Assembly (NCBI RefSeq): GCF_002953215.1
Contig: NZ_CP026378.1
Coordinates: 1,098,540 to 1,162,539 of the forward strand
Reading direction: 5' to 3'
Length of the DNA: 64,000 nt
Source of the DNA: Mixta calida
GTDB taxonomy: Bacteria; Pseudomonadota; Gammaproteobacteria; Enterobacterales; Enterobacteriaceae
Positions 1-8,818 of the stretch are shown in pieces (positions within the stretch are counted from its first letter, which is position 1; every line of letters begins with the position of its first letter). Position numbers and translations under genes: made by a program. Below the pieces are notes generated by a model, which was given only the letters and a program-made list of their open reading frames with translations, did not search any database and was not told the DNA's origin.

Positions 1-73
1 TTTGACATGCATTCTTCTCCATCGAATGAACATTTTGCCTGTAACAGCGTTTAACGCTTACTGATAAGCAAAA

Positions 74-2608
74 TCAGAGTGTTACAAGAACCACAGACGA
101 ACAACAATCGACCGTCTCCATGCTGATGCGATCGGTCAGGAATAGCTCTTCCCCGCTGAGAATGTCGCGGTAGCGACGGTTAGCCAGCGACGCGGGCAGG
201 GGGATCTCCGTTTCGCTCCAGCGTGCCAGCTGCGGCTGCGCCAGACCCTCGTGCAACGCGTTCAGCACCAGGCGCGGCGCGATGACGATCAGCGCCTCTT
301 CGTCCTGCGCGCGCGCATAGGCAATGACGTTTTCTGCGCGCTTGCCGGTGGCGGCGAGCGGCAGGTAATCGCCTCTGCGGAACAGCATCGGCTTCTGCTG
401 ACGGAAGCGCAGCAGCTTCGCGGTGACATGCTGCTTCAGCTCTCCGCTCAGCCAGTTCTGCTCGTTGCCGGTGGTCGGCGCTTCATCGTCGGCCAGCCAC
501 TGCTCCAGCGTGGCGAAGTCGGGTTCGCGCCGGTTATCGGGATCGACAAGGCTAAAGTTCAGCCCCTCGCTGCCCTGATAGATATCGGGCACGCCTGGCG
601 CGGTCAGCTTGATAATGGTCTGGGTCAGGCTGTTGATCAGGCCGGCGCGCACGAAGGGCTGAATGGTGCGATAAAAATCCTGCAGGAAGGTCTGGTTCGC
701 CGGAGAAAGCAGATGGCGCGCATAGTCCAGCACCGCCGTTTCATAGGCGTCGTTGCTGTCGCCCCAGTTGGTGCGCAGCTTGGCCTCGCGCAGCGCCTTC
801 TCGGTAAAGGCGAGGAAACGTTCTTCCAGCGCCTTCAGGCCCGCTTCGTCGTCGGGGCGCAGCGTGGTCGGCCAGACGCCGACCAGCGCCTGATAGAGCA
901 TCCAGGCCACGGCCGGTTTCGGCGCGGCGCCGTCGTCAAGCTGCACCACCTTTTCCTGGTTCATCTGACGCCAGCGGGCGACGCATTCTGCCCACTGCTC
1001 CGGCGCTTCGGTCAGCGTATAGAGCCGGGCGCGCGCATCTTCGCCGCGTTTGGTGTCATGGGTAGAGGTGCCGGAAAGCGCATCGGGCTGCCGCTCCAGC
1101 CGCGTCTTCATCTCGGCGTGGAAACGGTTAAGCGAGAACGTGCGCGGCATCGGCTCGGCGCCTACCTCATTCAGCGCCAGCTCCATGTTCTGCCGGAAGA
1201 AAAGGGTATCTTCGACCGATTTCGCCATCAGCGGGCCGGTCAGCTGCTGGAAGCGCGTGCGGAAGGTCGCGGCGTCGCCCGCCACCCGATCCGATACGTT
1301 GCCCGCCAGAATGTCGGTCAGGAAATCGAGCGCCTGGGTATCGGGCGCGTGCGCGCTGCTTTTGACGCGCTGCACTATTTTTTGCAACAGCGCCAGGCCT
1401 TCCGGCGGCAAACCTGCCGTGGTGCCGTAGGTGCGATAGACCGGAAACGCAACCAGCAGTTCGCGCAGCGCGCCGCGCACCGCATTTTCTTCCACGCCGG
1501 CATTGTCCGCCCCGGCGATGCCCATCGCCAGATGCAGCAGGGTAGTGAATTCGCCCTCGAAGTTTTTATCGGCCATCAGCAGCTTGGCCGCACGCAACTC
1601 CGCTCTCATATCAACCGGCTTGCCGACTACTTTGTCCCAGGCGGCGCGCAAGGCGTCGAGCTGCTCATCGTCCACCAGCACGTCGGAAAGCGATTCGATA
1701 AACTCATAGCCGGTGGTGCCGGAAATCGGCCAGTCTTCCGGGATCTGCTCGTTCTTGCCGAGGATTTTCTCCACGGTGATATAGCAGTCCGGTCCGGCCT
1801 CCTGACGCAGCAGATCCAGGTAGGCTTTGGGATCGGCGAGCCCGTCGACATGGTCCACGCGCAGGCCGTCGACCACGCCGGAATGCACCAGCTCCAGAAT
1901 CAGCCGATGGGTATCGTCGAAGACCTGTTTATCTTCGACGCGCACGCCGACCAGTCCGGTGATTTCAAAAAAGCGGCGGTAGGAGAGGTCGCGCGGCGCA
2001 TCGCGCCAGGACATCAGCCGCCACGGTTGCTGCTCATGCAGCGCGGCGATTTGCGCCTTGTCGGTCAGCTTCAGCACCTCTTCTTCGCGCCCCTGCCAGC
2101 TCTCCGGCGTCAGCGGATAGTAGCTGTCGTAATAGGCGAAAGCGGGCTTGCCGGTTTTCGGGTCCGCCTTGACGCTGATCTCGCCGTTTTCCAGCACCGC
2201 CTCAAAGGTGTCGCCGAGGAACGGCAGCGTCAGGCGACGCGACCAGTTGATATCGAAATGGCGCGCATAGCGGCTCTTTTCGCCATGCTCGATCACGTCG
2301 CGCCACCAGGCGTTCTCCAGCGAGGCGGCCATATGATTCGGCACGATGTCCAGAATCAGGCCGAGTCCAGCCTCCTTCAGCGTTTTCGCCATGCGGTCGA
2401 AGCCTTCGCGACCGCCGATAGCGGGGTCGATCTCGTTGGCGTCGGTGACATCGTAGCCGTGAGTGGACTCCGCCGTCGCGGTAAAAATCGGCGAGGCGTA
2501 CAGGTGGCTGATGCCCAGACGCTTCAGGTAGGGCACCAGCGCCGCGGCGCGGTCAAAGGTCATGCCGTTACGAAACTGAATGCGATAGGTAGCGGTTGGG
2601 ATCTTCAC
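74..2608 (-). CDS. treY: Maltooligosyl trehalose synthase TreY
   Basis: Isomerises the reducing-end alpha-1,4 bond of maltooligosaccharides to alpha-1,1, giving maltooligosyl trehalose in the cytoplasm; this is the first step of the TreY-TreZ route from glycogen to trehalose. The 844-residue product is a little longer than the usual 700-800. It has the GH13-type segments expected: an N-terminal barrel start (TATYRIQF), the substrate loop DIVPNHMA near residue 90, the nucleophile segment GLRVDHVDGL, the acid segment TVEKIL and GTTGYEF typical of TreY. The start is a GTG overlapping the treZ stop by 4 bases (GTGA), so the two genes are translationally coupled. No glgX/treX is seen on either side in the window. 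The function is confident from family motifs and the treZ partner. Confidence 0.95.
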   Translation of the reverse strand: MKIPTATYRIQFRNGMTFDRAAALVPYLKRLGISHLYASPIFTATAESTHGYDVTDANEIDPAIGGREGFDRMAKTLKEAGLGLILDIVPNHMAASLENAWWRDVIEHGEKSRYARHFDINWSRRLTLPFLGDTFEAVLENGEISVKADPKTGKPAFAYYDSYYPLTPESWQGREEEVLKLTDKAQIAALHEQQPWRLMSWRDAPRDLSYRRFFEITGLVGVRVEDKQVFDDTHRLILELVHSGVVDGLRVDHVDGLADPKAYLDLLRQEAGPDCYITVEKILGKNEQIPEDWPISGTTGYEFIESLSDVLVDDEQLDALRAAWDKVVGKPVDMRAELRAAKLLMADKNFEGEFTTLLHLAMGIAGADNAGVEENAVRGALRELLVAFPVYRTYGTTAGLPPEGLALLQKIVQRVKSSAHAPDTQALDFLTDILAGNVSDRVAGDAATFRTRFQQLTGPLMAKSVEDTLFFRQNMELALNEVGAEPMPRTFSLNRFHAEMKTRLERQPDALSGTSTHDTKRGEDARARLYTLTEAPEQWAECVARWRQMNQEKVVQLDDGAAPKPAVAWMLYQALVGVWPTTLRPDDEAGLKALEERFLAFTEKALREAKLRTNWGDSNDAYETAVLDYARHLLSPANQTFLQDFYRTIQPFVRAGLINSLTQTIIKLTAPGVPDIYQGSEGLNFSLVDPDNRREPDFATLEQWLADDEAPTTGNEQNWLSGELKQHVTAKLLRFRQQKPMLFRRGDYLPLAATGKRAENVIAYARAQDEEALIVIAPRLVLNALHEGLAQPQLARWSETEIPLPASLANRRYRDILSGEELFLTDRISMETVDCCSSVVLVTL

Positions 2609-4392
2609 GTTGCGTCTCCAGAAGCCAGGCGGACGATAATCGAATTCTGCGGCAGCGCATCTGCCGCCTGCGGCCAGGCGAACAGGGTTTCACCCGGCAG
2701 ATCGGGCAGCGGCTGCGTCTTCTCGCCAATGTTCAGCGCCATCGACAGCGTGCCGCGCGGGAAGGTCCAGGTGACGGCGAGGAAGCCTTCCGCCGTTTTC
2801 AGCACCTTGCCCGCGTCGCCGCCTGCGGTCGCCAGCAGCGGCGCCAGATGCTGCTGACGCAGCGCCAGCAGTTCGCGCGTTAGCGTCAGCCAGGCTTTGC
2901 CTTCTTCGCTCTCCCGCTTTTTCCAGTCGAGCTTCGACATATCGAAGGTCTCTTTGGCGTTCGGATCGGGCACGCTTTCGCCTTCATGCCCGGCGTGGCC
3001 CTGGAACTCGCGCGCGCGGCCTTCGCGCACCGCCTTCGCCAGGTCGCCGTGGAAATCGGTAAAGAACAGGAACGGGTTGGTTTCGCCATACTCCTCGCCC
3101 ATAAAGATCAGCGGGATATGCGGCGACAGCAGCAGCATCGACAGCATCACTTTGGTGCGGTCGGCGCCGGCCAGTTCGATCAGCCGCTCGCCCTGCGCGC
3201 GGTTGCCGACCTGGTCATGGTTCTGAATAAAATCGACAAAGGCGACCGGCGGCTGGCCGCTGCTTTTCACGCCGCGCTTCTCGCCGCTTTGCGCCGACAC
3301 TTCGCCCTGATAGACGAAACCTTCGGTCAGCGCGCGCGCGATGCGTTTTTCCGGCTCGCTGGCGAAATCCTGATAGTAGGCGTGGGTTTCGCCGGTGGCG
3401 AAGACATGCACGGCGTTATGCAGATCGTCGTTCCATTCGCCGGTAAACAGCGGCACGGAGCCATCTTCCGCGCGCGGATGCAGGAAAATCACGTTGCGGC
3501 AATCTTCGGTGGTCAGATGGATCGGTCGATCGGTAATTTCCGCACGGATGCGCTCGGCGATTTCGATCAGCACATGCTTGTCGGAAGGATCTTCAATCTG
3601 GTCGATGGCGTCGAAGCGCAGACCGTCAAGGTGATACTCCCTGAGCCAGAACAGCGGCGCTTCTTCAATGTAGCGTCGTGCCGCATCGACGTCGTAGGCG
3701 ATGCCTGCGCCCCAGGGCGTCATACGTTCTTTATGGAAGAAGTCGGGTGACAGCAGCGGCAGATAATTGCCTTCCGGCCCGAAATGGTTCAGCACGATAT
3801 CGAGCACTACCGACAGGCCATGGCCGTGCGCGGCGTCGACAAAGGCTTTAAAATCGTCCGGCGTGCCGTAGGCGGAATGCGGCGCGTAGAGCAGCACGCC
3901 GTCGTAGCCCCAGCCGCGGTTGCCGCCAAACTGGGAGAGCGGCATCACTTCAATCATCGTTACGCCAAGTTCGGCCAGACACGGCAGCTTATCGATAGCG
4001 GCGCGGAAGGTGCCTTCCGGCGTAAAGGTGCCCATGTGCATCTCATAGACCACACTCTCTTCCCACGGGCGGCCTTTCCAGGCGGCGTTCTGCCAGGTAT
4101 AGCGGGTGGGATCGATCACCAGAGAGGGGCCGTTAACGTCCGCCTTCTGCGCGCGCGAGGCGGGATCCGGCACCACGGTGCCGTCGGCGAGAACAAAATT
4201 ATACTCTGCGCCGGGCGCCACGCCGGTGGCCTCAAGTTCGAACCAGCCGTCGCCGACCGGCTTCATTTCTGCCTCTTTACCTGACAGCCTGAGCGTGATT
4301 TTTTGCTGGCCGGTAGCCCAGAGACGAAAACGGACGGTGTCGGCGGCCACATATTCCGCGCCCCAACTTTTAAGAAATGATTTGGACTCCAT
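2605..4392 (-). CDS. treZ: Malto-oligosyltrehalose trehalohydrolase TreZ
   Basis: Cleaves the maltooligosyl trehalose made by TreY and releases free trehalose, an osmo- and desiccation protectant. It has 595 residues, normal for the family. An N-terminal CBM48-like beta domain (residues about 1-100, FRLWATGQQKITL) precedes the GH13 barrel with EVMPLSQFGGNRGWGYDG, DIVLNHFGPEGNY, the nucleophile segment DGLRFDAID, the acid segment TTEDCRN and NHDQVGNR. The ATG start has a GAGG ribosome binding site about 8 bases upstream. It is the first gene of the treZ-treY operon. Confidence 0.95.
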   Translation of the reverse strand: MESKSFLKSWGAEYVAADTVRFRLWATGQQKITLRLSGKEAEMKPVGDGWFELEATGVAPGAEYNFVLADGTVVPDPASRAQKADVNGPSLVIDPTRYTWQNAAWKGRPWEESVVYEMHMGTFTPEGTFRAAIDKLPCLAELGVTMIEVMPLSQFGGNRGWGYDGVLLYAPHSAYGTPDDFKAFVDAAHGHGLSVVLDIVLNHFGPEGNYLPLLSPDFFHKERMTPWGAGIAYDVDAARRYIEEAPLFWLREYHLDGLRFDAIDQIEDPSDKHVLIEIAERIRAEITDRPIHLTTEDCRNVIFLHPRAEDGSVPLFTGEWNDDLHNAVHVFATGETHAYYQDFASEPEKRIARALTEGFVYQGEVSAQSGEKRGVKSSGQPPVAFVDFIQNHDQVGNRAQGERLIELAGADRTKVMLSMLLLSPHIPLIFMGEEYGETNPFLFFTDFHGDLAKAVREGRAREFQGHAGHEGESVPDPNAKETFDMSKLDWKKRESEEGKAWLTLTRELLALRQQHLAPLLATAGGDAGKVLKTAEGFLAVTWTFPRGTLSMALNIGEKTQPLPDLPGETLFAWPQAADALPQNSIIVRLASGDAT

Positions 4393-4728
4393 TCAACTGC
4401 CTCGTTTTAACCCAGATGTGAGCAATAGACGACATCGCCCGGCTGAATCCGGTGATGTGAGTTTCAGGTGCTTAAATCAGTAAGCGTGATCTGGCGCCGT
4501 AATGGGGCATCGTTCTTCTGGTCAATCACGAAGTGGCTGCCCCCCAGAGAATGCGTGTTGAAACGGTGTCCGGCGGTTTCGGCTCCAGGCAGCATACAAA
4601 GAACAATCATAGACCATCGGACAGGAAGTGAAGGGCCGTGATAGTTGAGCGGCAGGGCGGTCACGGGGTTTATGAACCAGACGGAAATAAAGGGGGGCGG
4701 GAAGGACGACGCGAGGCGAACCGCCCTG
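4393..4728. other. Intergenic region upstream of treZ
   Basis: This 336-base gap lies between treZ and the end of the DeoR-family gene, both on the minus strand. Short open frames here have no ribosome binding site and no recognisable protein. It must hold the treZY promoter, but I could not pick convincing -35/-10 boxes. Confidence 0.4.
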
Positions 4729-5493
4729 TTACGCGACGCCGGGGATGTTTTCGTTAACCTGATGGACGCAAATGCCTTGTTGTTCAAGCAGCTGGCGATA
4801 GCGCGCCTCCAGGCCGGTATCGGTAATCACATGACGAAAAGGTTTGTCGACGGCGATCGGGTAGGGATGAAACTGGCCGAACTTCGATGAGTCGGTTAAC
4901 GCGAAGGTATCGATATCTTTTGCCATTACCGCGTTGACGATATCGCTGCGCAGCATATTACGACCGGTAAAGCCGGTGTCAGGATGCCAGCCGTCGATGC
5001 CGATAAAGGCTTTCTGAAAATGCACCTGCTGAATACAGTTGCGGGTTAACGGACCGACCACCGATTCGCTGCTTTTCTGATAGAGGCCGCCCAGCACGAT
5101 CACTTCGCAGCGTGACGATTTTAACAGTCCGGCGATATAGTGGCTGACGGTGACGATGGTGATGGTGTCGTTGTTCGCCAGGCAGCGGGCCAGCAGCGCG
5201 TTGGTGCTGCCACCTTCGATAAACACCGATTCTCCAGGCTTCACCAGCGAGGCGGCATACTCCGCCAGACCCTGCTTAAGCGGAAAACGCGCCTGCATAC
5301 GCGCCGCGACGTCGTCGCCTTCCAGCGAGATCGCGGAGCCGTGAACGCGCTTCAGATAGCTGCCTTTCTCCAGCGTGTTGAGATCCTGACGCACCGTGAC
5401 TTCGGAAACGTGGGTCAGGCGCGACAGCTCGCTGACGCTGATGCTGCCTCTTTCATTAACCAGTTGAATAATCTGTAATTGCCTTGCGTTCAT
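4729..5493 (-). CDS. DeoR-family regulator, YciT-like
   Basis: A transcriptional repressor of the DeoR family, 254 residues from the chosen start. The N-terminal winged helix-turn-helix (residues about 5-57, with SVSELSRLTHVSEVTVRQDLNTLE) is followed by the sugar-phosphate sensing domain (FIEGGSTNALLAR, KAFIGIDGWHPDTGFTGR, LTDSSKFG). It reads almost colinearly with E. coli YciT, whose N-terminus begins MNSRQ, so I placed the start at MNARQ (5493) rather than at upstream in-frame starts; an ATG four codons earlier (5505) is an alternative. It lies 133 bases downstream of the broken ybiU on the same strand. Its effector and targets are unknown; nearby sugar-phosphate genes such as fsaA are possible targets by inference only. 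Confidence 0.85.
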   Translation of the reverse strand: MNARQLQIIQLVNERGSISVSELSRLTHVSEVTVRQDLNTLEKGSYLKRVHGSAISLEGDDVAARMQARFPLKQGLAEYAASLVKPGESVFIEGGSTNALLARCLANNDTITIVTVSHYIAGLLKSSRCEVIVLGGLYQKSSESVVGPLTRNCIQQVHFQKAFIGIDGWHPDTGFTGRNMLRSDIVNAVMAKDIDTFALTDSSKFGQFHPYPIAVDKPFRHVITDTGLEARYRQLLEQQGICVHQVNENIPGVA

Positions 5494-5625
5494 CCGGCGT
5501 CTCATCCTGGGGAGCGGGGAGAGGAGTATAACAAAATCATCTCCCGATAGCATCGCGTCGGGACGGCCCGCAAGGCCGTCCACGTTCAACGTCATGGCGT
5601 ACGCTACGCTCGCCTGTTAGCTGCA

Positions 5626-6893
5626 TCAGAGCGGATCGATGCCCAGCGCGCGACGGCCGCGTGCGTTGAGATCGCTGATAAGAAAACGATCTTGCCAGCT
5701 CTGCTCATAGTTTTCCCGCGGGAAGTCCGCCGGCGACGCGCCGGTTTCCAGCGCCTCGCGCACGCGCTGCGCACAGGCCATATTCTTCTCACACGCCGGC
5801 GCCGCCGGAATGTACATCACGTTGCCCCAGCCCTGCTGGTTGTCTACCGGCGCGACGGCGTGGATCACATCGCAGTGCCACCAGACCGAATCGCCTGCCT
5901 CCAGCGCGGGGATGCTGCTCAGCCCGGCGATCAGATGCGGATGCCACTGTTCGGAAACCGGCAAGACCCGACCCGGCGCCACGCCGCACAGTTCATCTTC
6001 CGGCACGTCGTCCAGCAGCGGACGCAGCAGCACATAAGCCATCGCTTCCGGCACCGGGACCACATGCAGCAGTCCCTGGCCCAGCCCCATATCCGACAGC
6101 GCCGTCCAGCCCTGGAAAGTGCGGAACGCGGAGCATTTGGTGGTGTTGTCCATGTCATACTCGTTGACTTCCGGGCGGTGCGCCGCATCCCAGGGATCGT
6201 ATTCTTCAAAACGGTTGTTAAAAATCTTGCCGAATACCTGCTGATAAGCGGGCAGCAGCCAGCGCTCCAGCGCGCCGGAATCGGTATGCGCGCCCAGACC
6301 TTTTGAGGTGGTGCCCGGCAGACGGCGGCGGATGCGATCGGGATAGATGATGTTGACGTCGGGATTAAACCATTCGCCCCCGCGTGCTTAAAGGTCCACA
6401 AACGGTTAAGGAAAGACTGAACGGCGGCGATTTCGCTGCTCTGCCGCGCCTCCATCTGCGCCTTCGACCAGTAGATCGGATAAATTTCCGGGCGCGACGC
6501 CTCCAGCGAGCCGAAGAAATTATCGCCAGGGCCGCGGTAGATTTCATCGAAGTGATTCTTATCCAGGTAGTGCAGCATCGATTGATCCATCGCCAGCGCG
6601 TCGTCGCGGCGGAAAGTCTGTTTCACCACCAGGCAGCCGCGGCGTTTGATCTGCGCGATCTGCGCGGGCGTCACGTTTCCCGCCGCGACATCTTCCTGGC
6701 GCAGCACCGGCCAGGCGCTGCCGTTACGCCGTTCTTCTTCACGCGCGGCGGCGATCTCCGTTTCGATCTTTTGACAAACCTGGCGGAACAGGGCGTCAAC
6801 GTCGCCAATCTGCGCGCGTAACGCCCGCTTCATTTCCACGACGTTTTTTTTGTAATCACTCGGTAAGGTCATTGAGGTGAAGGATGCGTTCAT
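5626..6893 (-). pseudogene. ybiU: ybiU (DUF1479), frameshifted
   Basis: Homologous over its full length to E. coli YbiU, a 421-residue DUF1479 protein of the 2-oxoglutarate/iron oxygenase-like fold whose function is not known. The first frame runs from the start at 6893 to FLNRLWTFKHAG and then derails; the second frame picks up EWFNPD in the -1 register and continues through DNTTKCSAFRTFQGWTALSDM, VAPGRVLPVSEQWHP and SVWWHCDVIHAVAPV to the stop at 5626. The switch is at a run of five C on the plus strand (6377-6381); one extra base there would restore a protein of about 422 residues. This is either a real one-base deletion or a homopolymer sequencing error. In E. coli the gene also lies near ybiW, ybiY and fsaA, so the position is conserved. 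Confidence 0.9.
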
Positions 6894-6929
6894 CGTTTTC
6901 TCCGCGGTTCAGGTTGGCCTTTTCGGGGA

Positions 6930-6951
6930 AATGAAAGCCTTAACTTTCATT
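6930..6951. repeat. Inverted repeat upstream of ybiU
   Basis: Perfect 8-base arms (AATGAAAG and CTTTCATT) flank a 6-base centre, 37 bases upstream of the ybiU start. There is no T-tract, so it looks more like an operator than a terminator. The YciT-like regulator nearby is a possible binder; this is inference. Confidence 0.4.
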
Positions 6952-7053
6952 CGTAAGTTTAAGGCGAAAGATAACAAAGAAGATCGACGCAGGGAGTGAA
7001 AAGGATCACATTTCTTTAACTTAGGTGAAGTAATGCGTTAACTCATTCAGCAT

Positions 7054-7082
7054 AAAAAAAGCCGGGCAGCGGGCCGCCCGGC
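7054..7082 (-). terminator. Rho-independent terminator after fsaA
   Basis: On the minus strand a 7-base GC stem (GCCGGGC / GCCCGGC, 7061-7067 with 7076-7082) is followed by seven T, 32 bases beyond the fsaA stop. Confidence 0.85.
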
Positions 7083-7113
7083 GTTATGTATGACTGCGCT
7101 TTTTGAAAGCGGC

Positions 7114-7776
7114 TTACAGACCTGTCTTGCCGAAAGCGGCGAGCCAGTCCTGCTCAAATTTCTCGACGGCGGCAGTGACGGCGGGCGCAGAGATCATCTG
7201 TTCGGCCACGTCCAGCGGCAGCGTGATCGAGGCGCAACCGGCCAGCAGGCAGTCCAGCGCCTGACGCGGCGTTTTAAAGCTCGCCGCCAGCACTTTCGCG
7301 CCCGGCGCGTGCAGCGTCAGGAGCTGTTGCAGGTCGCTTACCGTCTGAATGCCGTCGCCGCCCTGCGCGTCCACACGGTTAACGTAGGGCGCGACATACT
7401 CCGCGCCAGCCAGCGCCGCCAGCAGCCCCTGCGAGGCGCCATAGACCGCAGTACCCAGCGTAGGGACGCCCGCCGCGCGCAGCTGTTTAATCGCCGCCAG
7501 CCCTTCCGCCGTTACCGGAATTTTCACCACCAGATCGTTAATGATGGCGCGCAGACGAAACGCATCTTCCACCATGCCTTCCGCCTGTGGCGCCATGACC
7601 TGCGCAAACAGCTTGCCACGGCCGCCCAGCGCCTCTTTCAGCGCGGGCAAAACCTCGTCAACCGGCGTTTTGCCGCTGGCGATAATGCTTGGATTAGTCG
7701 TGACCCCGGCGAGGGGAAAAATGCGCGCCAGGCGTTTGACGGCCGCGACGTCGGCGGTATCGAGATAGAGTTCCAT
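7114..7776 (-). CDS. fsaA: Fructose-6-phosphate aldolase FsaA
   Basis: Class I aldolase of the transaldolase family that reversibly cleaves fructose 6-phosphate to dihydroxyacetone and glyceraldehyde 3-phosphate, or acts on related ketoses. It has 220 residues, as in E. coli FsaA, and is very similar throughout ([60 protein letters not shown]). The Schiff-base lysine is K85 in [12 protein letters not shown]. It is divergent from pflE-pflF; the same genes cluster in E. coli (ybiW-ybiY-fsaA), which suggests a shared role in dihydroxyacetone or glycerol metabolism. A terminator follows directly. Confidence 0.95.
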   Translation of the reverse strand: MELYLDTADVAAVKRLARIFPLAGVTTNPSIIASGKTPVDEVLPALKEALGGRGKLFAQVMAPQAEGMVEDAFRLRAIINDLVVKIPVTAEGLAAIKQLRAAGVPTLGTAVYGASQGLLAALAGAEYVAPYVNRVDAQGGDGIQTVSDLQQLLTLHAPGAKVLAASFKTPRQALDCLLAGCASITLPLDVAEQMISAPAVTAAVEKFEQDWLAAFGKTGL

Positions 7777-7846
7777 AACCAGCTCCTGAGGAGATCGTGA
7801 GGTTTAGCAAGTTTCGCTGAGTATATCGCCCGACTCCGCTTTTTTA

Positions 7847-7860
7847 TTGACCAGTGTCAA
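7847..7860. promoter_or_regulatory. FNR-like palindrome before pflE
   Basis: TTGAC-CAGT-GTCAA matches the FNR consensus TTGAT-N4-ATCAA at 8 of 10 positions. Its centre (7853.5) is about 40 bases from the start site expected for a -10-like TATCAA at 7881-7886, which is the class II activator spacing. This fits oxygen-sensitive glycyl-radical enzyme genes downstream. The site is read by eye. Confidence 0.5.
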
Positions 7861-7915
7861 TATCGCTTTCTTTCGAAAGTTATCAAATCTTCGAACGCAA
7901 GAGAGGAGAGGGCTT

Positions 7916-8815
7916 ATGATTTTTAATATCCAGCGTTATTCGACGCATGATGGTCCCGGCATCCGCACCGTTGTCTTTTTTAAAGGTTGCTCGCTGGGCT
8001 GCCGCTGGTGCCAGAATCCTGAAAGCCGCTCCCGCCATAAAGATCTGCTGTATGACGCGCGCCTCTGCCTGGAACAGTGCGATCTCTGTCAGCAGGCGGC
8101 GCCGGAGGTTATCGCCAGAACGCTGAATGGCATCACCATTGACCGGCAGCGCCTGCAACCGGACCATATCGCGGCGCTGGAACACTGCTGTCCGACGCTG
8201 GCGTTAAGCGTCTGCGGCGAAGAAAAGCCGCTGGACGCGATCATGACGGCGGTGAGGCGCGATAAACCTTTCTACGCGCGCAGCGGCGGCGGCGTCACGC
8301 TTTCCGGCGGCGAACCCTTTATGAACCCTGAGCTGGCGGCGAGCCTGTTTCGCCAGTGCCATGACGAGGGCATCCATACGGCGGTGGAGAGCTGCCTGCA
8401 TGTGCCGTGGCGCTATATCGAACCCGCGTTGCCGCATATCGATCTTTTTCTCGCAGATTTGAAGCATGTCGACGAGACACGGTTCCATGCCTGGACCGAC
8501 GGCTCGGCGAAGCGGGTGCTGAAAAACCTGCGCCGCGTGGCCGACGCCGGCAAGCCGATGATTATTCGCGTGCCGCTGATTCCGCAGTTTAACGCCGACG
8601 AAGCGTCGGTGAGCGCCATCGTTAATTTTGCCGCGGATGAACTCGGCGTCAGCGCGATCCATTTTCTTCCTTACCACACGCTGGGCATGAACAAGTACGC
8701 CCTGCTTAATCAGCCCTACCATGCGCCGGACAAACCGCTGGACGATCCGGCGCTGCTCACCTTTGCGCAGCATTACGCCGCGCAAAAAGGCCTGACGGCG
8801 ACACTGAGAGGATAA
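7916..8815 (+). CDS. pflE: Glycyl-radical enzyme activating enzyme PflE/YbiY
   Basis: Radical SAM activase that installs the glycyl radical on the partner enzyme PflF encoded directly downstream. It has 299 residues from the ATG at 7916, which has a strong purine-rich ribosome binding site (GAGAGGAGAGGG) and matches the E. coli YbiY start; an in-frame extension to 7847 would overlap the promoter. The CX3CX2C iron-sulfur motif is C25, C29 and C32 ([12 protein letters not shown]). A second cysteine cluster (CLEQCDLC and later CC) fits the ferredoxin-like insert of this activase subgroup. The [11 protein letters not shown] motif that helps bind SAM is present. It lies 3 bases before pflF, in one operon. 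Confidence 0.93.
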   Translation: MIFNIQRYSTHDGPGIRTVVFFKGCSLGCRWCQNPESRSRHKDLLYDARLCLEQCDLCQQAAPEVIARTLNGITIDRQRLQPDHIAALEHCCPTLALSVCGEEKPLDAIMTAVRRDKPFYARSGGGVTLSGGEPFMNPELAASLFRQCHDEGIHTAVESCLHVPWRYIEPALPHIDLFLADLKHVDETRFHAWTDGSAKRVLKNLRRVADAGKPMIIRVPLIPQFNADEASVSAIVNFAADELGVSAIHFLPYHTLGMNKYALLNQPYHAPDKPLDDPALLTFAQHYAAQKGLTATLRG

Positions 8816-8818
8816 ATT

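Noticed and set aside
251-2857. Long plus-strand open frame of 868 codons opposite treY-treZ
   Set aside because: It is antisense to two clear enzymes, has low-complexity Arg/Gln/Ala composition typical of shadow frames in GC-rich DNA, and no family match.
4464-4787. 107-codon minus-strand frame between treZ and the DeoR gene
   Set aside because: It overlaps the 3' end of the DeoR-family gene, lacks a ribosome binding site and shows no recognisable domain.
5931-6893. 320-residue reading of ybiU as an intact gene
   Set aside because: After about residue 170 the sequence is a frameshifted tail rich in Arg, Ser and Cys; the true continuation is in the other frame.
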